64,000 nucleotides of DNA from Phycisphaerae bacterium (GCA_028279405.1 JANQNU010000060.1:287006-351005), one strand, 5' to 3'. Numbered from the stretch's first letter, positions 42,618-52,337 are shown. The notes: generated by a model not told the origin, from the letters alone. Made by a program: numbers and translations.

Positions 42618-45188
42618 CTACTTCACCAGCGAGATCCGCGTCACGTCGTTGCCGGCGGTGTTGGTCACCCAGATATTGGCGCCGTCGAAAGCAATGCCGA
42701 CGGGGCCGTCACCCAGTGCGAACGTTCCCAGGGTCGCGCCGTCGCTGGCTCGCAGCTTGGTCACGTCGTCGTCGAACTGGTTGCTGATCCAGATGTTCGC
42801 CCCATCGAAGGCGACCCCGCTGGGGCCGTCACCCACCATGAACGTTCCGAGGTTGGCGCCGTCCGTGGCTCGCAGTTTGATGACGCGGCGGTCGCTCTGG
42901 ACTGCTACCCAGATGTTGGCCCCATCGAAAGCGACGGCGATGGGGCCGTCTCCCAACGGGTAGGTTGCCAGGACGGCGCCGTCACTGGCGCGCAGCTTGG
43001 TCACGTCGCCGGAGTCGATGTTGGTCGTCCAGATGTTCTCCCCGTCAAAGGCGGCGGCAAAGGGCCCGGCGCCCACCGAAAACGCGCCCAGGTTGGCGCC
43101 GTCAGCGGCCAGCAGTTTGGTTACCGTGCCGTCGGTGACACTGGTCACCCAGATGTGTGTCCCGTCGTAGGCGATGCCACGCGCCTGCGCACCGACCGAG
43201 AAGGTTCCCAGGTTGGCGCCGTCGGCTGCACGCAGCTTGGTTACGTCACCGCTGCCTTCGTTCACGACCCAGATGTTCGCCCCATCGAACGCTACGCCGA
43301 CCGGGTCTGATCCCACGGGGAACGTTCCGAGGTTGGCGCCGTCGGACGCGCGGAGCTTGGTCACGTTGTCGCTCCCCTCGTTCGTCACCCAGATGTTGGC
43401 GCCGTCGAAGGCCACGCTGCCGGGCGAGGTGCCGGCCGAGAAGTTGCGGTTGAGCAGGTCCCAGCGGAGCAAGGCGACGTTTTTGAGATCGACGGTTGCG
43501 CCCGCGACGCCTGTGAGCCCCGAGCCGTCGCCGACGAATGCGTTGGCGGTGACGGTGCCGTTGACGTCGAGCGCTGTCGCCGGGTCGTTCTTGTTGATGC
43601 CGACGTTGCCGGACGCCTGGATCAGGAACTGGTCGGGTTCCGTGGACGTGAAGTCGGCGTCGGTGCTGTCGGCCCAGACGAAGGTGCCGGTGTGGTTGGC
43701 GTTGGCCCGGTAGCCCGCTGCGAAGGAGAAGTCGCCACCAGCGACGTTCAACGTGCCGCCCGGAATGGTCGCGGCTTCGCCGCTGGCGATGTTACCGTTG
43801 TTGCCGGGACCGGTGCGGCCTCCGCCGGCAACGACAGATGAAGCACCGCTGGCGACGTTTCCGTTGCCACCGCCGACGGTGGCGGCGATTCCGCTGGCGA
43901 CGTTATCGACGCCGCCGGACACGGTACCGCCCTCGCTGCTGACTTCGTTGCCGATACCGCCGCTGATCGTTCCGACGACGGCTGTCACTTGGTTCGGAAA
44001 GCCGGTCGTGCCGCCGCCGGCGATCACCGCGCCGGCGACGCCCGCGTCGATGGTGTTTTCGGCATGTCCGCCGAGGATGCTCCACATGCCGGGGAACAGG
44101 ACGTCATCGCCGGTCTCGATCGTTCGCAGCCCGGGCAGTGCCAGGGCCGTCGATGCCGGGGGCAGATTGGTGAGTCCCGATCCGTCGCCGACGAACGCGT
44201 TGGCGGTGACTGTGCCGTTGACGTCTAGGGCGGTGGCGGGGTCGTTCTTGTTGATACCGACGCCGCCGTTGGCTCGAATCAGGAATTGATCGGATGCCGT
44301 AGAGGCGAAGCTGGCGTCCGTGCTGTCGGCCCAGACGAAGGCGCCTTCGTGGTTGGCGTTGGCGCGAAAGCCGGCGGCGAAGGAGAAGTCGCCGGCAGCG
44401 ACGTTCTGGGAACCGCCTGGGATGGTGGAAGCACGTCCGCTAGCGACGTTGCCGCTATGGAAGGGGCGCGTGCTACCGCCACCGCCGACCACGGACGCTC
44501 GCCCGCTGGCGGTGTTGCCGAATCCGCCGCCGACCGTTGCGGAGTTCTCGCTGGCGAGATTGTCGGCGCCGCCGGATACCGTGGCTCCAAGGCTCCCGCT
44601 TGCGGTGTTGCGATAGCCGCCGCTCACCGTTCCGAAATCGCCGGCCACGCTGTTCACGTTGGCAGCCGCGCCGCCACCGCCGACGACTGCCCCCGCGATG
44701 CCCTCACCGATGCTGTTTCCCGGGTGCCCGCCGAGGACGTGCCAGGCGTCTGGGTACTGGTCGGTATTGCCCGTTTCGAGCGTTCGCAGTCCACGCAGCG
44801 CCAATGCCAGTGGGGCGGCGGTCAGCGGCTGTCGCGGCGTGAGCGTTTCGAGCGGGCCGCTTGTGGGGCTGGCGACCGAGATCTCGAGCCAGCGGGCGTC
44901 GCCGTTGAAGGCCATGACGCCGAAGTCGAGTTCGATCGTGAACAGGCCGTCGACGATCGCGACGTTGTTGGCGACGATCGGCGTGCCGATCATGTTGCCT
45001 TCGGTCTCGGCGTCCCAGAGCGTGAATTCGAGGTCGGCGGTGGCGGTCAGCGGGCTGCCGCCTTGATTGAGCTGGCCCTGGTAGGTGAAACTGCTGCCGA
45101 GCGGCGTTTGGGCCAGTACCGGAGCACCGGCGATCGCCAGCAGTCCTGCGAGCAGGCACCCGATGGTCGTTCGTCGTTGATTCTGCAT
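42618..45188 (-). CDS. Exported fibre-like protein, paralog C (beta-propeller C-terminus)
   Basis: The 856 residues share the N-terminal module and head repeats with paralogs A and B and contain two KNDPATALDVNG cassettes. From about residue 575 to the end there are seven repeats of 40 residues each ('VAFDGANIWV.N..S..VTKLRA.DGANLGTF.V'), the right number for a closed seven-bladed YncE/NHL-like propeller. The propeller replaces the coiled coil of A and the beta module of B. ATG 45188 follows TTGGAGA. Its leader resembles those of the other two genes. The likely role is a displayed or secreted binding protein; the ligand is unknown. Confidence 0.85.
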   Translation of the reverse strand: MQNQRRTTIGCLLAGLLAIAGAPVLAQTPLGSSFTYQGQLNQGGSPLTATADLEFTLWDAETEGNMIGTPIVANNVAIVDGLFTIELDFGVMAFNGDARWLEISVASPTSGPLETLTPRQPLTAAPLALALRGLRTLETGNTDQYPDAWHVLGGHPGNSIGEGIAGAVVGGGGAAANVNSVAGDFGTVSGGYRNTASGSLGATVSGGADNLASENSATVGGGFGNTASGRASVVGGGGSTRPFHSGNVASGRASTIPGGSQNVAAGDFSFAAGFRANANHEGAFVWADSTDASFASTASDQFLIRANGGVGINKNDPATALDVNGTVTANAFVGDGSGLTNLPPASTALALPGLRTIETGDDVLFPGMWSILGGHAENTIDAGVAGAVIAGGGTTGFPNQVTAVVGTISGGIGNEVSSEGGTVSGGVDNVASGIAATVGGGNGNVASGASSVVAGGGRTGPGNNGNIASGEAATIPGGTLNVAGGDFSFAAGYRANANHTGTFVWADSTDADFTSTEPDQFLIQASGNVGINKNDPATALDVNGTVTANAFVGDGSGLTGVAGATVDLKNVALLRWDLLNRNFSAGTSPGSVAFDGANIWVTNEGSDNVTKLRASDGANLGTFPVGSDPVGVAFDGANIWVVNEGSGDVTKLRAADGANLGTFSVGAQARGIAYDGTHIWVTSVTDGTVTKLLAADGANLGAFSVGAGPFAAAFDGENIWTTNIDSGDVTKLRASDGAVLATYPLGDGPIAVAFDGANIWVAVQSDRRVIKLRATDGANLGTFMVGDGPSGVAFDGANIWISNQFDDDVTKLRASDGATLGTFALGDGPVGIAFDGANIWVTNTAGNDVTRISLVK

Positions 45189-45310
45189 GTGGTTCTCCAA
45201 CATGGTTTGGATTTTGAATCCGTTTCTGGCCAATCAGGCGTTCTGTCTCGGCTTTCGGCCCTCACGGGAGACAGCACGAAGGCTCCCGGCCGAGGTCCGG
45301 TTTTTTCGCG
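45189..45310 (-). repeat. Shared leader, copy C
   Basis: It contains the CAATCAGGCGTTCTG and GGGAGACAGCACGAAGGCTC blocks of the other two leaders, with the CGGGAG / CTCCCG inverted pair intact, followed upstream by CCGGTTTTTT. The distal hairpin found in copies A and B is absent because the sequence diverges here toward the ECF sigma gene. Confidence 0.65.
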
Positions 45311-45377
45311 AGATGGAGTCCGGATCGATTGCCCTCGGGCAGTTCGCTATACTGGTTCGGGGCTAGAGTACCTGAAA

Positions 45378-45959
45378 ATGAGTGCATCGCCGCAACAAGA
45401 CGTTACACAGATCCTTGGCCAGCTGGCGGCCGGTGATTCCTCCGCCGCCGGGCAGCTGATGCCGTTGGTGTACGATGAGCTTCGTGCCTTGGCGGCTTAC
45501 TACATGCGTGCCGAGCGGCCCGACCACACGTTGCAGCCGACTGCGATCGTGAACGAGGCGTATCTTCGTCTGGTCGGATCGGGCCCGCTGGCGTTCAACG
45601 GCCGGCAGCACTTCATCGCGGTCGCGGCGCAGGCCATGCGGCGGCTTTTGGTCAACCACGCCCGCGATCGGCGAGCGCAGAAACGCGGCGGCGGCGGGCA
45701 ATGGGAGCGTATTACACTGGATGAGGCGTTTGCCGTGGGCCGGGAGCAGGTGATCGATCTGATCGATCTGAACGACGCGCTGGAGGCGCTCGCAGAGTTG
45801 AATCAACGGCAGGCGCGGCTAAGCGAATTGCGGTTCTTCGGAGGCCTCGAAGTCAGCGAAGCGGCCGAGATACTCGGCATCGCCTCGACCACTGCCAAAC
45901 GCGATTGGACGGTCGCTCGGGCGTGGCTGACGCGGCGATTGACAGGTTCCGACTCATGA
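45378..45959 (+). CDS. ECF-type RNA polymerase sigma factor
   Basis: The 193 residues form a sigma-70 ECF protein of the planctomycete group linked to Ser/Thr kinases: region 2 'LMPLVYDELRALAAYYMRAERPDHTLQPTAIVNEAYLRL', the 'FIAVAAQAMRRLLVNHARDRRAQKRG' block, and region 4 'LRFFGGLEVSEAAEILGIASTTAKRDWTVARAWL'. ATG 45378 is the start; the very long frame that extends left is antisense to paralog C. The stop shares ATGA with the following kinase gene. It is likely controlled by that kinase; no anti-sigma factor is present. Confidence 0.92.
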   Translation: MSASPQQDVTQILGQLAAGDSSAAGQLMPLVYDELRALAAYYMRAERPDHTLQPTAIVNEAYLRLVGSGPLAFNGRQHFIAVAAQAMRRLLVNHARDRRAQKRGGGGQWERITLDEAFAVGREQVIDLIDLNDALEALAELNQRQARLSELRFFGGLEVSEAAEILGIASTTAKRDWTVARAWLTRRLTGSDS

Positions 45960-48900
45960 ATTCGTCGAATCACGATCGTGTATCGGACCTGTTCCTCGAG
46001 GCACGCGAGCTCTCGGCCGACGAGCGTCCGGCATTCCTGCTGGAGGCGTGCGGCACGGACAGCGCCTTGCGTGCCGAGGTGGAGTCTTTGCTTGCGGCGG
46101 ACGCGCAGGCGGAGATGCTCGATAACGTGCCGGGTGTCGATCTGCGCGCCGGTTTGCGCGGTCTTGCCGAAGATGCGAACGGTGCGGGTTCAGCGCTGGG
46201 TACCGCGATTCCCGAGCGCATCGGACCGTATCGCATCGTGCGCGTGGTGGGCCAGGGCGGCATGGGGACGGTGTACGAGGCCGAGCAGCAATCGCCCAAA
46301 CGACGCGTGGCGTTGAAGGTCATTCGGCCGTCGATGATTTCGCCGCTCTTGCTGCGACGCTTCCAGCTCGAAGCGGAGGTACTCGGGCAGTTGCACCATC
46401 CGGGTATCGCGCAGATCTACGAGGCATCGATCGATGACCACGCGGGCGGCCGGGCGTCTTTTTTTGCTATGGAGTTCATTCACGGCGAGGCGCTGACTGC
46501 TTATGCGGCGGCGCGCGGACTGACCGTGCCCGAGCGTCTGGAACTTGTGGCGCGGATCTGCGACGCCGTGCAGCATGCGCACCAGAAGGGCATCATCCAT
46601 CGCGATCTCAAGCCGGCCAACATCCTGGTCGTTGAGACGGATACCGGGTCGACTGACAAAACGGCAAACGGGCGACAGATTACCGCGGTGGGTCATCCGA
46701 AGATCGTCGACTTCGGTATTGCGCGCATCCTCGACAGCGATCAGCGGGCCGTGACGCTTGAAACCAATGTCGGTGAGCTGCTCGGAACGTTGTGCTACAT
46801 GAGCCCGGAACAGGTCTCCGGTCGTACCGCCGATCTCGACACGCAGTGTGATGTTTACGCTCTGGGTGTGATCCTATTCGAGTTGTTGGCGGAGCGACTG
46901 CCCTTTTCGCTGCACGGACTGGCGATCACGGAAGCCGTGCGTGTCGTGCGCGAGGACGAGCCGCCGAGACTCAGCGCGATCAGTCCGGCCCTTCGCGGTG
47001 ACCTGGATACGATCGTCGGCAAGGCGATGGAGAAGCAGCGAGATCGCCGGTATGCGACGGCGGCCGAGCTGGCGGCGGACATTCGTCGCTACCTGAATCA
47101 CGAGCCGATCCAGGCGCGACCCACTACCGTTCTCTATCAGTTGCGGAAGTTTGCGCGTCGCAACAAGGCAATCGTCGCCGGCGTGTCCGCAACAGTTGTC
47201 GCCCTCGTCCTGGGCTTGGTCGGTAGCTTGTACTGGCTGCAGCAGGCCGTGCAGCGGCAGGAGCAGTTGCAAGCGGTCGCGGACTTTCAGGGCAGAATGC
47301 TGACCGACATCGACGTGGAGGCGATGGGGCGCCAACTGGTGGCAGACCTGCGCACGACGGCTGGAGAGTCGCCGGTACCCGATGGCGCACCGGGGCTGGA
47401 GAGTGTCGATTCGCTCGATCGGTTGCTCGCGCGGGTCGATGCAACCGGCGTCGCCTCTCGCATGCTCGACGATCATGTCCTGTCGCACGCTGTCGAGACC
47501 GTGGGACAGGAGTTTGCGGATCAACCGTTGATCGAGGCCGAGCTACGGATGTCGTTGGGAAGCGCGTACGAATCGCTCGGACTGTGGGACAAGGCGCGCG
47601 AGCAGTTTGCAGCCGTTCATGAGACCCGAACAGGCTTACTCGGTTCTGAGCATCCGGAAGCGCTCGTAGCCGTGTGGAGCGTCGGGAGGATGTTGACGCA
47701 GCTTGGCCAATTCGAAGCCGCTGAACCGCTTTTGATCGAGGCGCTCGAAGGCCTTCGTCGAACGCACGGCGATGACGACCCGAGGGTACTACGCGCGCGG
47801 TTGCATCTGGCCGACGTGAAGCGGAGCATGTCACGGTTCGAGGAAGCCGAGGCGGACTTGCGCAGCTTGCACGCCGACGCCCAGCGGCTCCTGGACAACA
47901 ACCACCGTCTCACGGTGAAGACCGGAGCAGCGCTCGGGAATCTGCTCCGTGCTACCCGGCAGGCCGAGGAGGCGGAGTCGTTTCTCCGGGATGCCTTGGA
48001 GGCGGCGCGGGCGGCGTTCGGAGATGATCATCCGGACACCGTTCGCTACATGAAGGACCTGGCGCTGCTCCTCACTACCGTGCGGCAATACGAGGCAGCC
48101 GAGGCCTTGTATCAGCAGGTCCACCAACACTATCTTGCCCGCTACGGCGGCAACCATCCCGACACGCTTTCGGCCGCGCACAACCTTGGAGAAAACTACT
48201 TGCTTTGGCGGCAGTATGACCGAGCCGAACCCTTGGTCGTGGACGTTTTGGAGCGTCGCCGGGCGTTGTTGGGGCCGGAGCATCCGGCGACTATCCGTTC
48301 GCTCAACACGCTCTCGCACCTGCTGGTGCGGACGCAGCGCCGGGAGCAGGCGGTGGAGGTGCTGCGTGAGTCGTTCGAGGCCGGTCGTCGGACGCTCGGC
48401 CTCTCGAACAACACAACTACGGTCGCAGCAACCAATCTCGCCGCCGCGCTCAAGGAACTCGGACGATTCGAAGAGGCCGAGAAGTTCATCGAGCTGGCCT
48501 ATCAGGGGCGACGAGAGAGCTTCGGCGAGGGGGGGTATCGAACGCTTGCGGTAGCGGGAATCCGGGGAGAGATTCTGATGGCCGCCGGCCGGTTCGATGA
48601 TTGTCGCGAGTCGCTGACGGGTTTGCTCGACCAGGTCCGCAAGCCGGGAATCGAAGGCACACCGTTGTACACCGACGTGCTCTCACGATTGGCGCGGGTC
48701 CGGATCGCGACCGGTCAAGCCGTCGAGGCCGAGCCGCTGTGTCGCGAGCTGCTCGCTTTTTGCCGCGAGCGTCTGGCGTCGATCCCATCGGCCATCGGCC
48801 GCGCGGAACGGCTGCTGGCGCTGAGCCTGTTTCACCAGGATCGGTTCGACGAGGCCGTACTCTTGTTGGAGGGTGCATTGCCCCCGATCCGGGAGCAATA

Positions 48901-49144
48901 CAAGGACGATCATTGGCAGGTTCACTATACGATCGTGTTATTGGGGGTCGCGCGCCACGCGCGGGACGATAGCGAGTCGGTCAATGACGCAATGGAGAGC
49001 GCCGCGGCGTTTCGAGCGCAGCAGGAGCGGGTCAAGATCGACGAACGCCGGTATTTTCTCGAACAGATCGATGTGCTCCTTGCGCGGATCGCGACGCCTC
49101 AGCCGTCGGCACCCGCTGAAGGGTCGGCGGCCGCGCTTCCTTGA
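45956..49144 (+). CDS. Membrane Ser/Thr protein kinase with TPR domain
   Basis: The 1062 residues begin with a helical leader ('VSDLFLEARELSADERPAFL'). The kinase domain (about 90-370) has the Gly loop 'GQGGMGTVYEA' near 98, catalytic loop HRDLKPAN near 215, DFG in 'IVDFGIARIL' and 'GTLCYMSPEQ'. A membrane segment lies near 405-428, and about ten TPR units follow (500-1000), several in kinesin-light-chain style ('LLGSEHPEALVAVWSVGRML', 'GDDHPDTVRYMKDLALLL'). It is translationally coupled to the ECF sigma factor and should phosphorylate it or a shared partner. The TPR part is presumably on the far side of the membrane. Confidence 0.94.
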   Translation: MNSSNHDRVSDLFLEARELSADERPAFLLEACGTDSALRAEVESLLAADAQAEMLDNVPGVDLRAGLRGLAEDANGAGSALGTAIPERIGPYRIVRVVGQGGMGTVYEAEQQSPKRRVALKVIRPSMISPLLLRRFQLEAEVLGQLHHPGIAQIYEASIDDHAGGRASFFAMEFIHGEALTAYAAARGLTVPERLELVARICDAVQHAHQKGIIHRDLKPANILVVETDTGSTDKTANGRQITAVGHPKIVDFGIARILDSDQRAVTLETNVGELLGTLCYMSPEQVSGRTADLDTQCDVYALGVILFELLAERLPFSLHGLAITEAVRVVREDEPPRLSAISPALRGDLDTIVGKAMEKQRDRRYATAAELAADIRRYLNHEPIQARPTTVLYQLRKFARRNKAIVAGVSATVVALVLGLVGSLYWLQQAVQRQEQLQAVADFQGRMLTDIDVEAMGRQLVADLRTTAGESPVPDGAPGLESVDSLDRLLARVDATGVASRMLDDHVLSHAVETVGQEFADQPLIEAELRMSLGSAYESLGLWDKAREQFAAVHETRTGLLGSEHPEALVAVWSVGRMLTQLGQFEAAEPLLIEALEGLRRTHGDDDPRVLRARLHLADVKRSMSRFEEAEADLRSLHADAQRLLDNNHRLTVKTGAALGNLLRATRQAEEAESFLRDALEAARAAFGDDHPDTVRYMKDLALLLTTVRQYEAAEALYQQVHQHYLARYGGNHPDTLSAAHNLGENYLLWRQYDRAEPLVVDVLERRRALLGPEHPATIRSLNTLSHLLVRTQRREQAVEVLRESFEAGRRTLGLSNNTTTVAATNLAAALKELGRFEEAEKFIELAYQGRRESFGEGGYRTLAVAGIRGEILMAAGRFDDCRESLTGLLDQVRKPGIEGTPLYTDVLSRLARVRIATGQAVEAEPLCRELLAFCRERLASIPSAIGRAERLLALSLFHQDRFDEAVLLLEGALPPIREQYKDDHWQVHYTIVLLGVARHARDDSESVNDAMESAAAFRAQQERVKIDERRYFLEQIDVLLARIATPQPSAPAEGSAAALP

Positions 49145-49205
49145 GCCGGATTCGGTTGCGCCCTGCGGCGCACCTTTCCGTGATGGGCTGCTCGTCGCGC
49201 TGCCG

Positions 49206-52200
49206 CTAGGGGTTCGATGAAGACGATCTGTCGCGACTGTTGTCGGTATCCCAGACGCGGACGGTGTGATCGCCGGAGGCGCTGACCAGCGTCGTGCCAT
49301 CGGCGCTCCAGGCTAATGCGTGTACATATCCAGTGTGCCCGGTGAGCTGCAGGATTTCCTTGCGGGACTCGACATCCCAGATGCGGACGACCCGGTCGTA
49401 TCCGCCGGACGCAAGCCGGGTTCCATCCGGGGAGTATGCCAGTGCCAGCACGTCCTGCGTGTGACCGGCAAGTCGCGCGATGGGTTGGCGCGTTTGCGGG
49501 TCCCACACCTGGATTGCGGTGCGATCCTCTGCGTCGCGCACGACGAGTTCCCGACCTGTCGGATGGAACGCGGGTATGGAAGCGAGGTGCAGCGCGAGTT
49601 CGCCGGTATGTCGGTCGAAGATCTGATAGTGCCATGTCGCCCATTGCCCGTCCGGGCTGATGAACTCGGCGTTGTCGCAAGCGGTACTCGAAAGCGGGAC
49701 TGTCGATTTGGTTCCCGTTCGCACGTCTTGAATGATGACGGTGCGATCAATGGGGTTCCAGTGTCGCCAGACCTCCTCATGCGATTGGGGCTCGACGATT
49801 CCGCTACCGACGAAGCGTAGGAGTGACGATTCGAACAACGTTTCGCTCGACTCGAGTTCGATGACAACGGTGCTGGAATCGTCCATCTCCACGCGCAGTA
49901 GCTTGCCGTCGCTGCTGAACGCCACGCGCCAGGCCTGTCGCGGCATCGGGCCCAGCATTTTGACCAGCGTGCGGCGATCGATATCCCAGATTCCCACACC
50001 GCCGTCGAAACAGGCGGAGGCGATCCGGCGGCCGTCGGGACTGACCGCGACGCCGTAGACATAGCCGCCATGACCGCGGAGGACGTTTCGGTTTCTGGCG
50101 GCGGCGGGGTGCCACGTCTTGATGAAATCCTTGTCGGCACTGACCAATCGCGTTCCATCGGCATCAAACGCGACGTGCTTTACGCTGCTGGCATGGCCGC
50201 GCAACACTTGGACATGATCGAGGTCGTCCAGTTGCCAGATCCGAATCGTCTGATCCGCCGAAGCGGTCGCCACGAGCTGCCGCGGTTCGTGAATTGCGAG
50301 ATGGAGAATGGCATCGCGGTGATGGTCGCGGCTCGTTGCGAGCAGCCGGCCGGTGGCGACGTCCCAAAGCCGCACTCGGCCGTCCCACGAACCCGTAATC
50401 AGGCGCCGATTGTCTTCCGAGAAACGAACGACATCCGTTCGCATGTTCAGTGCAGCTAACGTCGCTCGCCGCTCGAGCGGTTGCGCGCGCCATATCTCGA
50501 TCGGCTCGAGCGGGCTCTGCACGGTTACGAAGTGGGTGCCGTCCGGGCTCAGTGTCATGTGCATCGGCGGCTGCGGCGGCTCCTGCGGATTGAGCGGAGC
50601 CAGCACGAGTTCGTACCGACGGAAGAATGGCGTGCGGAGGCGCCAATCGCCGGGCGGCATGGGCACCTGGAACGATCGATCGGTCAACCGATCATCGCAA
50701 CGAAGCACATCGTTCGCGTACGACACCCGCCAGACATACTCGCCTGCGGCGCCGTCGCTTACCGGCGCGCCCGTCTCGGCGTTCCATGCGCGCAAGCGAT
50801 CCTGATCCGGCAGGACCAGCAAGCGGTTATCAGGGGTGTATTCGACGAATTGCTGAGGATCCAGCGGGTGCAGGGCCGCGGCCTGCCAGGGGATGGTCAG
50901 ATGGCTGTCGTCCGTGCGGGCGATGAGATGGTCCCACTCCCAGTTTCGCAACGCGGGCGGCGTCTGGTCCAGGATGCGCCGCGCTGCGCCGACATTGTCA
51001 TTCTCGATCGCGAAGGCCGCTGCCACGATGCTCGATCGATACGCTTCATGCTGTGCGATCCGGGCGCGCGCCGCCGATTCGTGCGCAAGCGATTGCGCCG
51101 CCAGCGCGAACCATACGATTCCGATCGTTCCGAGGACCGTTGAGAGGATTGCGATCGCAACGCTCGTTGCGAGCAGTCGGTGGCGCTCCGCGAGCTTCCA
51201 CAGGACGTAGATGACAGTCGGTCGGCGAGCCGCGATGGGCTCATGGTTGCGGAAGCGTCTGAGATCTGACGATAGCGCGGCTGCCGCGCCATACCGTCGT
51301 TCCGGCGACTTGGCGAGCGCGGTGTCGACGATCGTCGCCAAGTCGGCTCTGGCATTCGGCACCAACGTCCGCAATCGCACGGGCGCCGTGTGAACGATCC
51401 GTCGCAACGCTTCGGTGATCGGAACGTCGCAGACGTCGATCGGCAGCCGGTTGGTCAGCACTTCGAAGAGCAGCACACCGAGGGCGTAGACGTCCATCCG
51501 CGTATCCACGCGGGTATCTCCGCGCGCCTGTTCCGGGCTCATGTACGCGGGTGTTCCGAGTACGTGACCGGAATGGCTGAGGCTCGTCAGTGTCGCTTGC
51601 ATGTCCAGGAGTCGACTGATGCCGAAGTCGAGCACCTTCGGCTGTCCCGCCGGCGTCACCAGGATATTGGACGGTTTCAGGTCGCGATGGATGACACCCT
51701 GCTGGTGAGCATGATGCACCGCATCGCAGATGGCGATCATCAGGTCGAGTCGTGCCGCGGTGGTGAGATCGTTCGCTTGGACATAGGTCGTGAGCGGTGC
51801 GCCGTCGATGAGTTCCATGACCTGATAGCGCTGCTTGACGCGCAGGCCGGTCGAGTACTCGACGTCTCCCGTTCCGGCGTCATAGACGCGTGTGATCGCC
51901 GGGTGGTCGAGTCGTGCCAGCAGCTCCGCCTCGCGTTCGAGTCGTGCGCGCACGGCTGCCGAGAGGTGCGGAGCGCGGAGCAGCTTGACCGCAACGCGTC
52001 GGCTCGGTTCGGGCTGCAGCGCTTCGTATACCACGCTCATTCCGCCTTCGCCGATGGTGCGCACGACCTCATACGGGCCAACGCGCACGACTGTCGGCTG
52101 GTCCACGGTTGCTTCGTCCGCAAGTTCGCGCAGCACATGGGACCAGCCACTGCCTCCCATGAACGGGGTGCCGTCGCGCGCATTTACGCTGTCGGCGCGC

Positions 52201-52337
52201 AGTAACTGCTCGACACGGGCTCGTAGCGTGGAGTTATCGGCACAATGTTCGGAGAGGATGGCGTCGCGTTCCCCGGGGGCGGCTTGCGCCACCGCCATGA
52301 AGATCTCCTTGACGCGCGCGTACTCTGGTGCGCTCAT
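49206..52337 (-). CDS. Membrane Ser/Thr protein kinase with WD40 repeats
   Basis: The 1043 residues mirror the TPR kinase in design: a helical leader ('VKEIFMAVAQAAPGERDAIL'), then the kinase domain with 'GEGGMSVVYEA' near 97, HRDLKPSN near 217, 'VLDFGISRLL' and 'GTPAYMSPEQARGD', then one membrane segment near 385-410. The C-terminal part from about residue 560 is a WD40 propeller region with repeats such as 'LRGHASSVKHVAFDADGTRLVSAD', 'LAGHTQDVLALAYSPDGTRLASGG' and 'LTGHTGYVHALAWSADGTTLVSAS', split by a less regular stretch. ATG 52337 shares ATGA with the sigma gene's stop. It converges on the other kinase gene with only 61 bp between stops. Confidence 0.94.
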   Translation of the reverse strand: MSAPEYARVKEIFMAVAQAAPGERDAILSEHCADNSTLRARVEQLLRADSVNARDGTPFMGGSGWSHVLRELADEATVDQPTVVRVGPYEVVRTIGEGGMSVVYEALQPEPSRRVAVKLLRAPHLSAAVRARLEREAELLARLDHPAITRVYDAGTGDVEYSTGLRVKQRYQVMELIDGAPLTTYVQANDLTTAARLDLMIAICDAVHHAHQQGVIHRDLKPSNILVTPAGQPKVLDFGISRLLDMQATLTSLSHSGHVLGTPAYMSPEQARGDTRVDTRMDVYALGVLLFEVLTNRLPIDVCDVPITEALRRIVHTAPVRLRTLVPNARADLATIVDTALAKSPERRYGAAAALSSDLRRFRNHEPIAARRPTVIYVLWKLAERHRLLATSVAIAILSTVLGTIGIVWFALAAQSLAHESAARARIAQHEAYRSSIVAAAFAIENDNVGAARRILDQTPPALRNWEWDHLIARTDDSHLTIPWQAAALHPLDPQQFVEYTPDNRLLVLPDQDRLRAWNAETGAPVSDGAAGEYVWRVSYANDVLRCDDRLTDRSFQVPMPPGDWRLRTPFFRRYELVLAPLNPQEPPQPPMHMTLSPDGTHFVTVQSPLEPIEIWRAQPLERRATLAALNMRTDVVRFSEDNRRLITGSWDGRVRLWDVATGRLLATSRDHHRDAILHLAIHEPRQLVATASADQTIRIWQLDDLDHVQVLRGHASSVKHVAFDADGTRLVSADKDFIKTWHPAAARNRNVLRGHGGYVYGVAVSPDGRRIASACFDGGVGIWDIDRRTLVKMLGPMPRQAWRVAFSSDGKLLRVEMDDSSTVVIELESSETLFESSLLRFVGSGIVEPQSHEEVWRHWNPIDRTVIIQDVRTGTKSTVPLSSTACDNAEFISPDGQWATWHYQIFDRHTGELALHLASIPAFHPTGRELVVRDAEDRTAIQVWDPQTRQPIARLAGHTQDVLALAYSPDGTRLASGGYDRVVRIWDVESRKEILQLTGHTGYVHALAWSADGTTLVSASGDHTVRVWDTDNSRDRSSSSNP

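Larger units (their letters stand above)
36973..44270 (-). repeat. Six near-identical 'NDPxTALDVNGTVTANAF' DNA cassettes
   Basis: A block of about 100 bp encoding GINKNDP..TALDVNGTVTANAFVGDGSG recurs at about 36973-37080, 39463-39560, 40045-40160, 40585-40700, 43510-43615 and 44165-44270, across all three paralogs. Each is preceded in the protein by 'QFLI.A.G' and often followed by a repeat of the 'GLRT.ETGDD..FP.MW.ILGGHPENSIG' module. Identity at DNA level is high, pointing to recombination or gene conversion. Confidence 0.8.

Noticed and set aside
36400..45200. CRISPR-like or satellite repeat array
   Set aside because: The repeats keep one reading frame, vary in length and encode head-repeat and propeller units; there are no unique spacers of fixed size.
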